DNA of 64,000 bases, from NCBI GenBank assembly GCA_951640165.1, contig OX621236.1, positions 31,922,948 to 31,986,947 on the forward strand, given 5' to 3'. Below, one piece after another: positions 44,416 through 54,963 of the stretch (positions are counted from its first letter, which is position 1; each line of letters begins with the position of its first letter). The stretch comes from Pseudoips prasinana. Taxonomy: Eukaryota; Arthropoda; Insecta; Lepidoptera; Nolidae. Under the pieces are notes generated by a model. The model saw only the letters and a list, made by a program, of their open reading frames with translations. It made no database searches and was not told the DNA's origin. Both the position numbers and the translations under genes were made by a program.

Positions 44416-46151
44416 ATTATTCGCAATGCAAAGCGTAAATCTAATCTTAAAAATCGGAATCACAAATTTAATAGCCCGGCTACTTTCGAACCAGCACCCT
44501 CTACCAATACGGGGTAGACGCTCTGCGTTAAGCTACGAACGATACACAACGACAGATCTAATTTAGGAGTAAAATCTTTAAGAGTAAGCTAAAACCCTTT
44601 AGGAGTAGTAGGTGTTGGCTCGGCTTTGTTTTAGATAAATATGGCCGACTGATATATTAACAACTGCACGTGATAGATCATATCATATTAAAGACACCTT
44701 CCAAACTATGAATAGTTTTAGATAAATATGGCCGACTGATATATTAACAACTGCATGTGATTGATCATATCATATTAAAGACACCTTCCAAACTATGAAT
44801 AGTTTTAGATAAATATGGCCGACTGATATATTAACAACTGCACGTGATTGATCATATCATATTAAAGACACCTTCCAAACTATGAATAGTTTTAGATAAA
44901 TATGGCCGACTGATATATTAACAACTGCACGTGATTGATCATATCATATTAAAGACACCTTCCAAACTATGAATAGTTTTAGATAAATATGGCCGACTGA
45001 TATATTAACAACTGCACGTGATTGATCATATCATATTAAAGACACCTTCCAAACTATGAATAGTTTTAGATAAATATGGCCGACTGATATATTAACAACT
45101 GCACGTGATTGATCATATCATATTAAAGACACCTTCCAAACTATGAATAGTTTTAGATAAATATGGCCGACTGATATATTAACAACTGCATGTGATTGAT
45201 CATATCATATTAAAGACACCTTCCAAACTATGAATAGTTTTAGATAAATATGGCCGACTGCTATATGAACAACTGCATGTGATTGATCATATCATATTAA
45301 AGACACCTTCCAAATTATGAATAGTTTTAGATAAATATGGCCGACTGATATATTAACAACTGCATGTGATTGATCATATCATATTAAAGACACCTTCCAA
45401 ACTATGAATAGTTTTAGATAAATATGGCCGACTGCTATATGAACAACTGCATGTGATTGATCATATCATATTAAAGACACCTTCCAAACTATGAATAGTT
45501 TTAGATAAATATGGCCGACTGATATATTAACAACTGCATGTGATTGATCATATCATATTAAAGACACCTTCCAAACTATGAATAGTTTTAGATAAATATG
45601 GCCGACTGATATATTAACAACTGCACGTGATTGATCATATCATATTAAAGACACCTTCCAAACTATGAATAGTTTTAGATAAATATGGCCGACTGATATA
45701 TTAACAACTGCATGTGATTGATCATATCATATTAAAGACACCTTCCAAACTATGAATAGTTTTAGATAAATATGGCCGACTGCTATATGAACAACTGCAT
45801 GTGATTGATCATATCATATTAAAGACACCTTCCAAATTATGAATAGTTTTAGATAAATATGGCCGACTGATATATTAACAACTGCACGTGATTGATCATA
45901 TCATATTAAAGACACCTTCCAAACTATGAATAGTTTTAGATAAATATGGCCGCCTGATATATTAACAACTGCATGTGATTGATCATATCATATATTAAAG
46001 ACACCTTCCAAACTATGAATAGTTTTAGATAAATATGGCCGACTGATATATTAACAACTGCACGTGATTGATCATATCATATTAAAGACACCTTCCAAAC
46101 TATGAATAGTTTTATAACATTATTTGCAAAGCGAAGCGTAAATCTTATCTC
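44416..46151 (+). mobile_element. Dispersed element whose centre is expanded into a tandem array
   Basis: ATTCGCAATGCAAAGCGTAA (near 44420) and TTTGCAAAGCGAAGCGTAAA (near 46123) bracket a tRNA-like stretch with CTTTCGAACCAGCACC and then the 87-bp array. The element at 33570-33920 has the same frame with one unit. Helitron-like elements with central minisatellites are known; whether this is one is an inference. Confidence 0.6.
44625..46111 (+). repeat. Tandem array: 17 copies of an 87-bp unit
   Basis: The unit starts ATAGTTTTAGATAAATATGG and holds CCGACTGATATATTAACAAC, TGATCATATCATATTAAAGA and CACCTTCCAAACTATGA. Starts fall every 87 bases from 44625 to 46106, with one 2-base insertion (CATATATTAAAG near 45992). 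Units differ by few bases: CACGTG/CATGTG, GATATATTAA/GCTATATGAA, AAACTATG/AAATTATG. No ORF spans it. Confidence 0.95.
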
Positions 46152-48240
46152 ATAACTTTTGAAATATCTATGTATGAAGAAATCTAAAATGTAAGGCATT
46201 CGAATTCCATTTTTAAAGCCATATTTTCTTTTTTTTCCATTTTGATCTTGTAATCAGCCTTCCAGGCTATAAGCGGATTTGTGCAAAGTAAATAGTGTGA
46301 GGAGGTTTAGTCTTCCAGCGAAGATCTTCCTCTCTTCGGTATTATGGTTTACATAATAGAGTCCCAAATATGTTGACGTTTCAGTCTTCTGTTCTGTGGT
46401 TGTGCACTGAGAGCCGTTGCAAGGCTGTTGATATGCATGTGAATTCGTTTGTTATAACTGTTTGTTCTGTGGTCAAAGCCAAAGGTTTAAAGCCATATGC
46501 TGTTTCACATCGCTATTGTCCCTACAGAGAGTACATACGTTTTCCATTTTGTAATTAATTCAACAAGATGTACCATCAATACCACCTAATGTGTGTGAAG
46601 AATATTGCCATTTGATGTAGGTATATTTTCAATGTACAACATGTGTTTTTCTTTAGCTTTGTTGGACAATAATACAATGTGTAAATAGTTTAGAAAAGAA
46701 TTATTTCAATAAATTCGTAACCAAGTAAGTAAACAGTATAAATAATTTCTTCGAATAAAGGTTTACGTAGTAAGTTCACAATGTTTGCGTAGAGTTGAAT
46801 AATAAAACATTACCTGCGGCATCCACAGTAAACACAGATTTTATAGTGAATGGCAAATTGTTAAATTAAATAACTTTAAGCGTATTATAATGTACATTTT
46901 GACGACCGCCGTTACTCAGTATGTTGTGGACCTGCCTTCTGATGCAAAGATTGCTGCTTCGATCCTCGCATATGACAAATATTTGTGTTCATGTTCCTAG
47001 CCGAATTTCGGCCACGGTGGCTAGTCTCAACAGAGATTAACCATCTGCGCAGGACTTATTATAGTGCTCAAGTGTATGCGCAAACACAGGAGCACTTTCT
47101 ATTCCATCACACTCATGATCCGATGGGACGCCTAGCGACACGACCGGAAAGAGGTCAGGCACAGGACCGTCAGCTTTACGTGTTCTCCGAGGCACGGGGG
47201 TATAATACCGCCAACTCCCAGACTTCAGGCTGATGCTGAGAATTTTTTCTTTTTACAGAAAAGTCTCAAAATCACTTTTGGTCCGACCCAGAATTTGAAC
47301 ACAGGACCTCCTTATCTGCGGGTGAACACGCTACCGCTAAACCAACGAGGCAGTCAAGAACAATAAACATGTCATGTCATGTATGTATTTACTATATGAA
47401 ATCTATGTAAAAAAAGTACTTAAATTACATTTTTCATTTTAATTTTTTCATTTCATATCATTATCATATTTCAATCCCGTATGCGCTCTATGATATGTAC
47501 CCGATATAATTTTAAAGTTTTAATATTAAATAATTTAAAACTTTTTTCTTTTTAAATATATTTTATGAATCCTAAAGACGATACTCTCTATCTCCAATAG
47601 AGTCAGATTTACCGCCATTCATCTACAACAATATACACCTGTGTAAAATAGAATATTATTTCACGTCATAAATGTGGTATATGCCTCTTAAAATAAATGA
47701 TAACATAGATCTCCAGTTACAAATAAGGAACTGACTCAAATAAGAGTAATTGATAAAGGTACTTATAACTTATACAATCTTGGTAAGATAGGTAAAACTT
47801 CAGTTCAACCCGCAACAGTTCAAAACAAAGACGTCTGCAAAGTTATAGACAGCTTCAATCGAAAACTTGTAAATCATCTGATCGTAGACAACCAATCAGT
47901 ACTAAGATAACTAAAATGTAATACTGTTCTATGAATATGATGATTAAATTAAATTGGAATAATAATTTTCATAGCACAAAAGGCTCATGTACAGTTTAGC
48001 AACCTTGTTAACACGATTTCAAAGAATCCTTTTAAGCTCCATTACAATTCACTCTAAGTTCTATCTCAAACATTTATTATTATGAACGAGCGATAAAATC
48101 ATGTCTTAGAGACATTTATAACGCAAAAGAGAATTCTGGCAGCTCCTGATGATAAGCATTATGAATAAAAAATAAGGGACATTACTAGGTCAATAGTAGG
48201 GACATTTTGTCGTTTATTTATTATGTAACATTCTTAATAT
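46112..48240. other. Intergenic stretch with SINE relics, no gene
   Basis: 46903-46990 is a tRNA-like head (CCGCCGTTACTCAGTATGTT). 47020-47347 is a family D SINE on the minus strand. The remaining 1.6 kb is AT-rich; the open frames at 46370-46558 and 46985-47233 look incidental. Confidence 0.55.
47020..47347 (-). mobile_element. tRNA-derived SINE (family D)
   Basis: The plus strand reads GGCCACGGTGGCTAGTCTCA, GCGCAAACACAGGAGCACTT and GATCCGATGGGACGCCTAGC. It ends at a decayed B box (AGAATTTGAACACAGGACC) and CTACCGCTAAACCAACGAGG. It is the inverse of 18852-19045 with a longer middle. Confidence 0.68.
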
Positions 48241-51200
48241 TTCGGTCGTTCGCAGTTAATGATTGATCGTAGTTATTAATTCAAAAGAACTGAACTTAAC
48301 AAAGAAAAAGTTCCGTAATACCCGCAAACCCGTTCTGTATAACTTAGTGGTTGGAGACGACAGAATGAATAATTTTAGCAGAATTAGTAATGAGCGTAGT
48401 TTGATTATGATATCAAATTATGTGTCGAAACTTTTGTCTATTACCTACAAATAATTTTATGAGGTCAGGCTTATAATAAAGAAAAATGAAGTAGTATCTA
48501 ACTTGGTGGCTTGTGACGAGTGGTTAAATAATTTGATCTGAGTTAAATAATACTAGTTAGCATAGCGTTTCTGTGCCTACAGACACTTTAACTAGGTTAG
48601 ATTTATAAAACCAAACAGGAGAAGATAAACAAGTGCGTTTGTGAATGCAAGAGTTCCATATATTGCTGTGTCAAAGTCCTATATCTCCATTCCAGAGGAG
48701 TGTTGTAATTCATTGAAAACTGCTACAAGCTCACTTAAAATTCTTCAGGTAAATATTAGAAGTATTACTTGCAACTTCAATGATTTAATTCTATTAATGC
48801 ACAGATTGGGCAACAACATTGATGTTGTGATATTGTCGGAATGCTGGCTAAGCAAAGCGCCCACAATACCTAAAATTTCAGGTTATTCAAATTATAAGTC
48901 TAAATATGCAAACCAAAATGATGGGGTTGTAATATATATAAGGGACTGTCTGCAGTGCACAGTTTCCGAACCCGAATTTAAGGAAGCAAACTGTTTGGTG
49001 GCTAAGTTTCAGTCTGATCTTGTTATTGTAGCGATCTATCGCTCACCGTCCTACAAGAATATAACCCCTTTTATAGACAGCCTTGATAAAGTCTTAAACT
49101 CATTTAGCACTTGTAAAACACTAGCTATAGCTGGGGATATCAACATTAATCCATCGAATAATGACCCTCACGCTGATGACTACCTCAACCTAACTGCCTG
49201 CCATGGCATGTTACCAGCCCATCAATTCTCAACTAGGAATAATAGTTGTCTTGACCACGTCAATCTAAGGAGCAACAGACATGCAACCACCTTTGTTTTA
49301 GACTCTCCTTGCACTGACCACTTACCTGTTGTTCTGAGTTGTAATGTTAAAAACAGATCACCTCACAGTAAAAGGCAATGCACTCGTACTGACGAAACCG
49401 CTGTAATCGCTGCACTTGAAGAATCTGACTTTTCAGGCATCCTAAACTCTAATAAAGCCGAAGAAGCAGCAGAAAAGTTTGTATCAATCGTTACAATAGC
49501 AGTGAACACTAATACTTACTCTATTACCATTTCGAGTAGAAAAAGAATAATAAAACCTTGGATTACTCCGGGTTTATTACGTTGCATTAGACATAGAGAT
49601 AAGCTTTATAAACGTTCAAAAAAAGAAACTAATAATAGCATCTTAAGACTTATTTACACGAGATTTAGGAATTATTGCAACAACTTGTTGAAAAAAATTA
49701 AACTAAACTATGAACAAAATGAACTACGCAGTGCTAAAAACAACACTAAACAAACATGGAAACTTATAAAAGAATTCACAAACCTAAAAACGAAAGCAAA
49801 TAAATCAACAGAACTACTATCCATTGGTGAGGACTTGCTCTCCTCTGCAAACATTGTAAAGCGATTTTTTGTTGATATAGGGAAACAAATTGCCTTGAAA
49901 TCGAGTGGTAGTGTTTCGGTTAATAGGAATCTGCAAAATGCTTCTGTCTCCAATAACTTGTCTACCTCAATGGCTCTATATTATGTAACTGACTGTGAGA
50001 TTGAGAGTATTATATTAGGACTCAAAAGTAATTCTGCTACTGGTTGGGATGGCATATCTTCTTCTCTCATTAAAGCAGCTAGACATTTACTTATACCTGC
50101 TGTGACACATGTCTGTAATCTTTGTCTTACTACTGGTGTATTTCCACGTGTTTTTAAAAAAGCCATGGTTCATCCTATACACAAAAATGGACCCAAAAAC
50201 GTGGTAAATAATTACAGACCCATATCTGTGTTGACTACTTTTTCTAAAATTCTCGAAAAAGTTTTAAATAAACGATTGGTTGCATTTCTTGACCAATGTA
50301 ATTACCTGGCCCCCAATCAGTACAGGTTTAGAGCTGGCAAGTCTACTGATGATGCGGTGTTAGATTTAACGCAAACTATCACCCAACATCTCGATAAAAA
50401 TCTGAAAACTATCGGAGTTTTTCTGGATCTCTCTAAGGCATTTGATACGGTATCAATCCCAATCCTTTTAAACAAACTGGAAGCAGCGGGTGTTCGTGGG
50501 ATTGCCTTGGATATTTTCAGAAACTACCTTAGTAAGAGATCTCAGTGTGTCATAATTGATGATGTTGTGAGCGATGAAGAATTTCTTAGCTTTGGCGTGC
50601 CTCAGAGCAGCGTACTCGGTCCAACTTTATTTCTGGTTTACATTAATGACCTCTGTAAACTTGAACTCCCTAACAGTAAAATTGTCACGTACGCAGATGA
50701 TACTACTCTCATTATACATGGCAGTACATGGGAGGTCGCTCGAAAAAATGCTGAATCCGCTGTGTCACGTATTATGGATTGGTTAGGAAATAACTTACTT
50801 ACAATTAATATCGAAAAAACTAAATTTATCATGTTTGGACCAAGGGCTACTTCTTTGCCTGCAATAACAATTACAGCACATAAATATACGTGTAATTCTC
50901 AATACTCTTGTAAATGCCATAATCTCAAACACACTAAAGCTATGAAATACCTTGGGGTTGTACTAGATGAAACCTTAACTTGGAAGCAACACATAGAACA
51001 GCAGGTTGGCCGAATTAGAAAAATGATGTATGTCTTCAAACATCTTAGAAAAATAGCAGATATAAAAACCCTAAAATCAGTTTACTATGCTTTAGTACAG
51101 TCAAATATATCATACTGCATTACTTCCTGGGGATGTACCCATAAAACGATATTACTGCGATTGGAAAGAGCTCAAAGAGCTATATTAAAAGTAATTTTGT

Positions 51201-51987
51201 GTAAACCCATTAGATTTTCGACAAGTACTCTATATGACAGTATTAAAGTACTGTCTGTACGCAAGCTCTTTGTTCTGTCGACTGTCTTAAGGAAACATTC
51301 AGATACAGCTTACTACCCCATAGCAATTAATAAAAAACGCAGATCCGACAGAATATTCCAACCTGTATCACGAAGAACAGCTCTAGCTGGACGACACTAC
51401 TTTTATCTTAGCCCTGGTTTATATAATAAAATTAACAAAAAACTCAATATCTATCCGTTTCCTATTAATCGCTGTAAAGTAAAAGTCTTGAATTGGCTCC
51501 TTCAACTGTCATATGATGAGACTGAAAGTTTACTAACATAAATGACCACACATATACATTTGATCAATTTTCTCATAAACACAATCTTGCATGCGCGCAC
51601 ACACGCACTCACACCAACAAGCACGCTCACACTCCTACACACACACGCCCACACACGTTAGTTTTTAATAGTACAAATTTTATTTTAATATCAGGTTATT
51701 ATTTTTAATTTTATCTTATAATTTAACATTAATTGAATCGTTTTAAATTGTATAATTATTAATTAGCTTTACTTATATTAATCTTAATTGTAATGCTTTA
51801 ATTTTGTTTTATCTTTGGTAATTTACATTAATATTGAATTAACCAGTTTGTAATTCGCACTCATTGTTTTTTGGAAGAAGGCGATGGTAACTGCAACACA
51901 GTGGAAACACTACTGCAGCTATTATCGTTCCACCTGTTATTGTAATATCTGGTGTAATGGTTTATTGAATAAATTATTATTATTATA
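48240..51987 (+). mobile_element. Young-looking LINE with (TTA)n tail
   Basis: ORF2 is followed by a 3' UTR with a CA-rich run at 51594-51658 and GAATAAATTATTATTATTAT at 51966-51987. The 5' limit is unclear. 48263-48454 holds a 63-codon frame that could be the end of an ORF1, but I do not recognise it. The right boundary coincides with the start of another repeat at 51990. Confidence 0.7.
48629..51541 (+). CDS. LINE ORF2: endonuclease-reverse transcriptase, uninterrupted
   Basis: A stop-free frame encodes 966 residues counted from GTG 48641. The APE-type endonuclease has LQVNIRSI, LSECWL, AIYRSP, GDINI, LDHV and TDHLPV. The RT has NNYRPISVLTTFSKILEKVL, FLDLSKAFDTV, GVPQSSVLGP and the catalytic TYADDTTLI, then EKTKFIMFG and KYLGVVLDETLTWKQHI. 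A stop (TAA 48626) precedes the frame and the first ATG falls inside the endonuclease, so the start is uncertain or lost. GVPQSS and QYRFRAG replace the usual GVPQGS and QYGFR. Jockey/CR1 group by motif style. Confidence 0.88.
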   Translation, partial: TSAFVNARVPYIAVSKSYISIPEECCNSLKTATSSLKILQVNIRSITCNFNDLILLMHRLGNNIDVVILSECWLSKAPTIPKISGYSNYKSKYANQNDGVVIYIRDCLQCTVSEPEFKEANCLVAKFQSDLVIVAIYRSPSYKNITPFIDSLDKVLNSFSTCKTLAIAGDININPSNNDPHADDYLNLTACHGMLPAHQFSTRNNSCLDHVNLRSNRHATTFVLDSPCTDHLPVVLSCNVKNRSPHSKRQCTRTDETAVIAALEESDFSGILNSNKAEEAAEKFVSIVTIAVNTNTYSITISSRKRIIKPWITPGLLRCIRHRDKLYKRSKKETNNSILRLIYTRFRNYCNNLLKKIKLNYEQNELRSAKNNTKQTWKLIKEFTNLKTKANKSTELLSIGEDLLSSANIVKRFFVDIGKQIALKSSGSVSVNRNLQNASVSNNLSTSMALYYVTDCEIESIILGLKSNSATGWDGISSSLIKAARHLLIPAVTHVCNLCLTTGVFPRVFKKAMVHPIHKNGPKNVVNNYRPISVLTTFSKILEKVLNKRLVAFLDQCNYLAPNQYRFRAGKSTDDAVLDLTQTITQHLDKNLKTIGVFLDLSKAFDTVSIPILLNKLEAAGVRGIALDIFRNYLSKRSQCVIIDDVVSDEEFLSFGVPQSSVLGPTLFLVYINDLCKLELPNSKIVTYADDTTLIIHGSTWEVARKNAESAVSRIMDWLGNNLLTINIEKTKFIMFGPRATSLPAITITAHKYTCNSQYSCKCHNLKHTKAMKYLGVVLDETLTWKQHIEQQVGRIRKMMYVFKHLRKIADIKTLKSVYYALVQSNISYCITSWGCTHKTILLRLERAQRAILKVILCKPIRFSTSTLYDSIKVLSVRKLFVLSTVLRKHSDTAYYPIAINKKRRSDRIFQPVSRRTALAGRHYFYLSPGLYNKINKKLNIYPFPINRCKVKVLNWLLQLSYDETESLLT

Positions 51988-51989
51988 TA

Positions 51990-52095
51990 TTAGCGTCCAA
52001 TCTGTTAGGGTATTCTTTCACCTTTGCGGTTGTATATGTATGTGCTGCATTTCATTTCTACCTCAACTTCGTAGAATAACTTTATTAATTTGAGT
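51990..52095 (+). repeat. Repeat shared with 59775-59885
   Basis: CCAATCTGTTAGGGTATTCT, CACCTTTGCGGTTG, TGTGCTGCATTTC, AACTTCGTAGAATAACTTTA and TTAATTTGAGTTATA occur in the same order in both places. The family is unknown. The LINE ends exactly at its start. Confidence 0.6.
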
Positions 52096-52427
52096 TATAA
52101 AGCGGAAATCGGGTCACGACGATTTAATTTGACTGTGTAAAGTGACCCCAAGTAATGAAATTTAAATTGTCTTAAAATTAAAGAAGTTAAAAATAAGTAT
52201 TTAAAAATCATGTTATGTAAAAATGCGCTATACTTACATCTGACGTCACTTGTAGAGAACCTATAGTGTATCAAAACTGTCGTATTCTAAGAACGTGAGA
52301 GTATTCCCACTTTATCCCTACCAAGAACTTTAAACGCTTATTTATAAAAAGACTATCAGCCGATTTCAATATGTTTTTGCTGTTCGTATTTTATTTGTGT
52401 CTTTTTATTATTAAGTCTGCTATTTTT

Positions 52428-52560
52428 AACCGACTTCAAAAGGAGGAGGTTCTCAAGTTCACCGGTATTTTTTTTTATGTATGTACACCGATTACTCAGA
52501 GATTTATGATCCGATTTACGTGATTCTTTTTTAGTTTGATGCAAAATAGTTGCCATTTGG
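52428..52560 (+). repeat. CCGACTTCAAAAGGAGGAGG repeat
   Basis: ACCGACTTCAAAAGGAGGAG, GTTCTCAAGTTCACCGG and ATGTATGTACACCGATTACT are well-known words of lepidopteran dispersed repeats. A second piece, ATTTATGAACCGATTTACGT, recurs at 52840. Confidence 0.7.
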
Positions 52561-52892
52561 TCCCATAAAAATTTTGTATAGTTTGGCCCAGTAGTTTTAA
52601 TTTTATGGACATTTTTGTATGAAAATTTTTGTTTATGAGGACGATGTAACTGTCTTTGTCACTTTGTTTTAAATCTTAGCCAGCCTAGCTAGACTCATAC
52701 TGTTCAAATGTGTCCTGGCATGAACATAAAGAACAATTTCAGACGACTAGCATTTAATACGCGCGTACAAGCTCGTTTTTGGAAGCGCATGCAGGCGCCC
52801 TTTTTAGCACAAGCGCACTTTTTTACACATTACGCTGAGATTTATGAACCGATTTACGTGATTCTTCTTTAGTTTGATGCGGAATATCTGCC

Positions 52893-53440
52893 ATTTTTAG
52901 GGTTCTTTAGCCAAATGCCAATAAATGGAAACCTTATGGATTTGTCATGTCCGTATGTCACAGCCACTTTTTTCCGAAACCATAAGAACTATACTGTCGA
53001 AATTTGGTAAGCAGATGTATTCCGTGAAAAGCATTAAGATTTACACATTTACACACAAAAATAGAAAAATAAACAATAAAATTTGGGGGTACCCCATACT
53101 TAGAACTGAATTTTAAAAAAAATCATCAAACCATACATGTGGGGTATCTATGGATAGGTCTTCGACAATTATATTAATTTTCTTAACTGTATAGTTTGCG
53201 CGAGAGACACTTCCAAAGGCGTAAAATGTGCCCCCCTGAGAATGATAAAACTAAAACAAACAGATGATGTACATTACCATGCAAACTTCCAGCGAAAATT
53301 GTTGAACGAGATCTAGCAAGTAGTTTTTTTTAATGCGTCATAAATCGTAAACCACAATTTACCTTCCATTCTATCAACTCAAATACTTGCTGCTACGGAA
53401 AAAATCATTCCGCCTTTCACGGGCGAGTCCGACTCGAACT
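52893..53440 (+). repeat. GGGTTCCGTAGCC lepidopteran repeat (copy 3)
   Basis: TTTTTAGGGTTCTTTAGCC begins it and GGGCGAGTCCGACTCGAACT ends it. The CTGTCTGTCTG run is lost and small gaps are present, so it is older than copies 1 and 2. The 63-codon frame at 52925 is incidental. Confidence 0.75.
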
Positions 53441-53454
53441 CTCTCGACTCGATG

Positions 53455-53775
53455 TCTTGATCATCAATAAGACCTAGTTTATGAGCCTTCCGTCAGTACC
53501 CTAGATGGCTAATCGATTATGAATAAGACCTAGTCTAACAGCCCTCTGCTCAGCAGACTCATTAGCTAATCAATCATAGATAAGACCTAACCTATGAGCC
53601 CTTTGCTCAGTAGACTCGTTGGCTCATCGATCATTAATAAGACCTAGTCTTCATAGACTCATGCCCTCTGGTCAGCAGAGTAGATGGCTATTCGATCATT
53701 AATAAGACCTAATCTATAAGCCCTCAGCACACAGACTCGTTAGCTAGATGGTTATAAACACGGCCTAACCTATGC
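53455..53775 (+). repeat. Minisatellite: six imperfect ~57-bp units
   Basis: AATAAGACCTAGTCTATGAG (consensus), then CCCTCTGCTCAGCAGACTCG and TTAGCTAATCGATCATT. Unit starts fall near 53466, 53522, 53579, 53636, 53701 and 53755. Unlike the 87-bp array, its copies are well diverged. It abuts the right end of the GGGTTCCG repeat. Confidence 0.8.
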
Positions 53776-54044
53776 GCTTGCTGTTCAGACTTTCATGAAT
53801 CTTAGCGAGTCTAGACTCGTACTGTGCAAGTTTTCTTAGAGTGAACGTAATTTTATGTAGTTATTCTTACTTTACAAACGGTCTTTTCGATCTTTCACTG
53901 TCTTACAAGAACGTGAAAAAGAGTTTCGAATAACATTTTTTCGGAGGATATTTCTTTTTCCGTTCTCGTTTGTTGGGAACTATAGTTTTGAGGCGCGCGG
54001 CACCTTTCGTAGTCCTTCCCATAGCTAGACACTAAAAGGTAACA

Positions 54045-54783
54045 AATAAAAAAACTTCGTTTGAAAAAACCGACTTCAAAAACTAAAAAATATTAAAAAA
54101 ATATCTTAATAGAGATTTAATTTAATACATCTCTTATGCAAACGCAATACCTTTAATATTAATGAAATACTATAATTTGTATGTGCTACCTATTAATAGG
54201 TTTGAAGTCGGTGCCAAGCCCTAAGCAAAATAAAAGTTAATATTACATACAGCTTTCATACTTTGTGATGAAATTCCTACACTAAAGATTAACCTACGTA
54301 AGTAGACTTAAAGAACAATATGAATTAATATGAAACAGATGAAACCGTATCATAAAAATATATTTAATATTAATACCTGAATGAGTTACTATAGTTATAA
54401 TAAATCTATATTATGCGTTTATATGAATATATTTGTGGCCCTGAAAAATAAACAGATAAATTATTAATTAGGAGACAACACATCAAAATTTTACTATATT
54501 TCGAGACAACCGTAAACGACGTGTGTCCGCTGGGTTGTTTGTGTAGAAATACGAAGCTATCCCGCTGAAAGTAACGCACGACGAGTGTGGTACCTACTAT
54601 TACATTTGGCTTGGCACCGACATCAAACCTATTAATAGGTAGCACATACAAATTATAGTATTTCATTAATATTAAAGGTATTGCGTTTGCATAAGAGATG
54701 TATTAAATTAAATCTCTATTAAGATATTTTTTTAATACTTTTTAGTTTTTGAAGTCGGTTTTTTCAAACGAAGTTTTTTTATT
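54045..54783. mobile_element. Foldback DNA element with 176-bp inverted arms
   Basis: Arm 54045-54220 (AATAAAAAAACTTCGTTTGA to GTCGGTGCCAAGCC) is repeated inverted at 54608-54783, almost without mismatch by eye. The 387-bp middle has no transposase motifs, although an 86-codon minus-strand frame crosses it. CCGACTTCAAAAACTAAAAA inside the arms links it to the CCGACTTC repeats. It is non-autonomous. Confidence 0.85.
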
Positions 54784-54963
54784 GGTAAACACAACATCAG
54801 TCCGATCCCGTATTAGGCTTCAATACGGTAATTTATCTCCAAGCATTGATGGTACGGTCATGATAATGAAACATTACCGTTGGCTATGACGCCTGCACCT
54901 TACCCGGAAAGTATTCTGTATGGTGGGTGGAAATACCTACTTTCAATTGAACAAAGTCCTTAA

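Noticed and set aside
44625..46111. Regular array resembling a CRISPR array
   Set aside because: The units are contiguous 87-bp copies without unique spacers, in a eukaryotic genome, inside a dispersed repeat. It is a satellite-type array.
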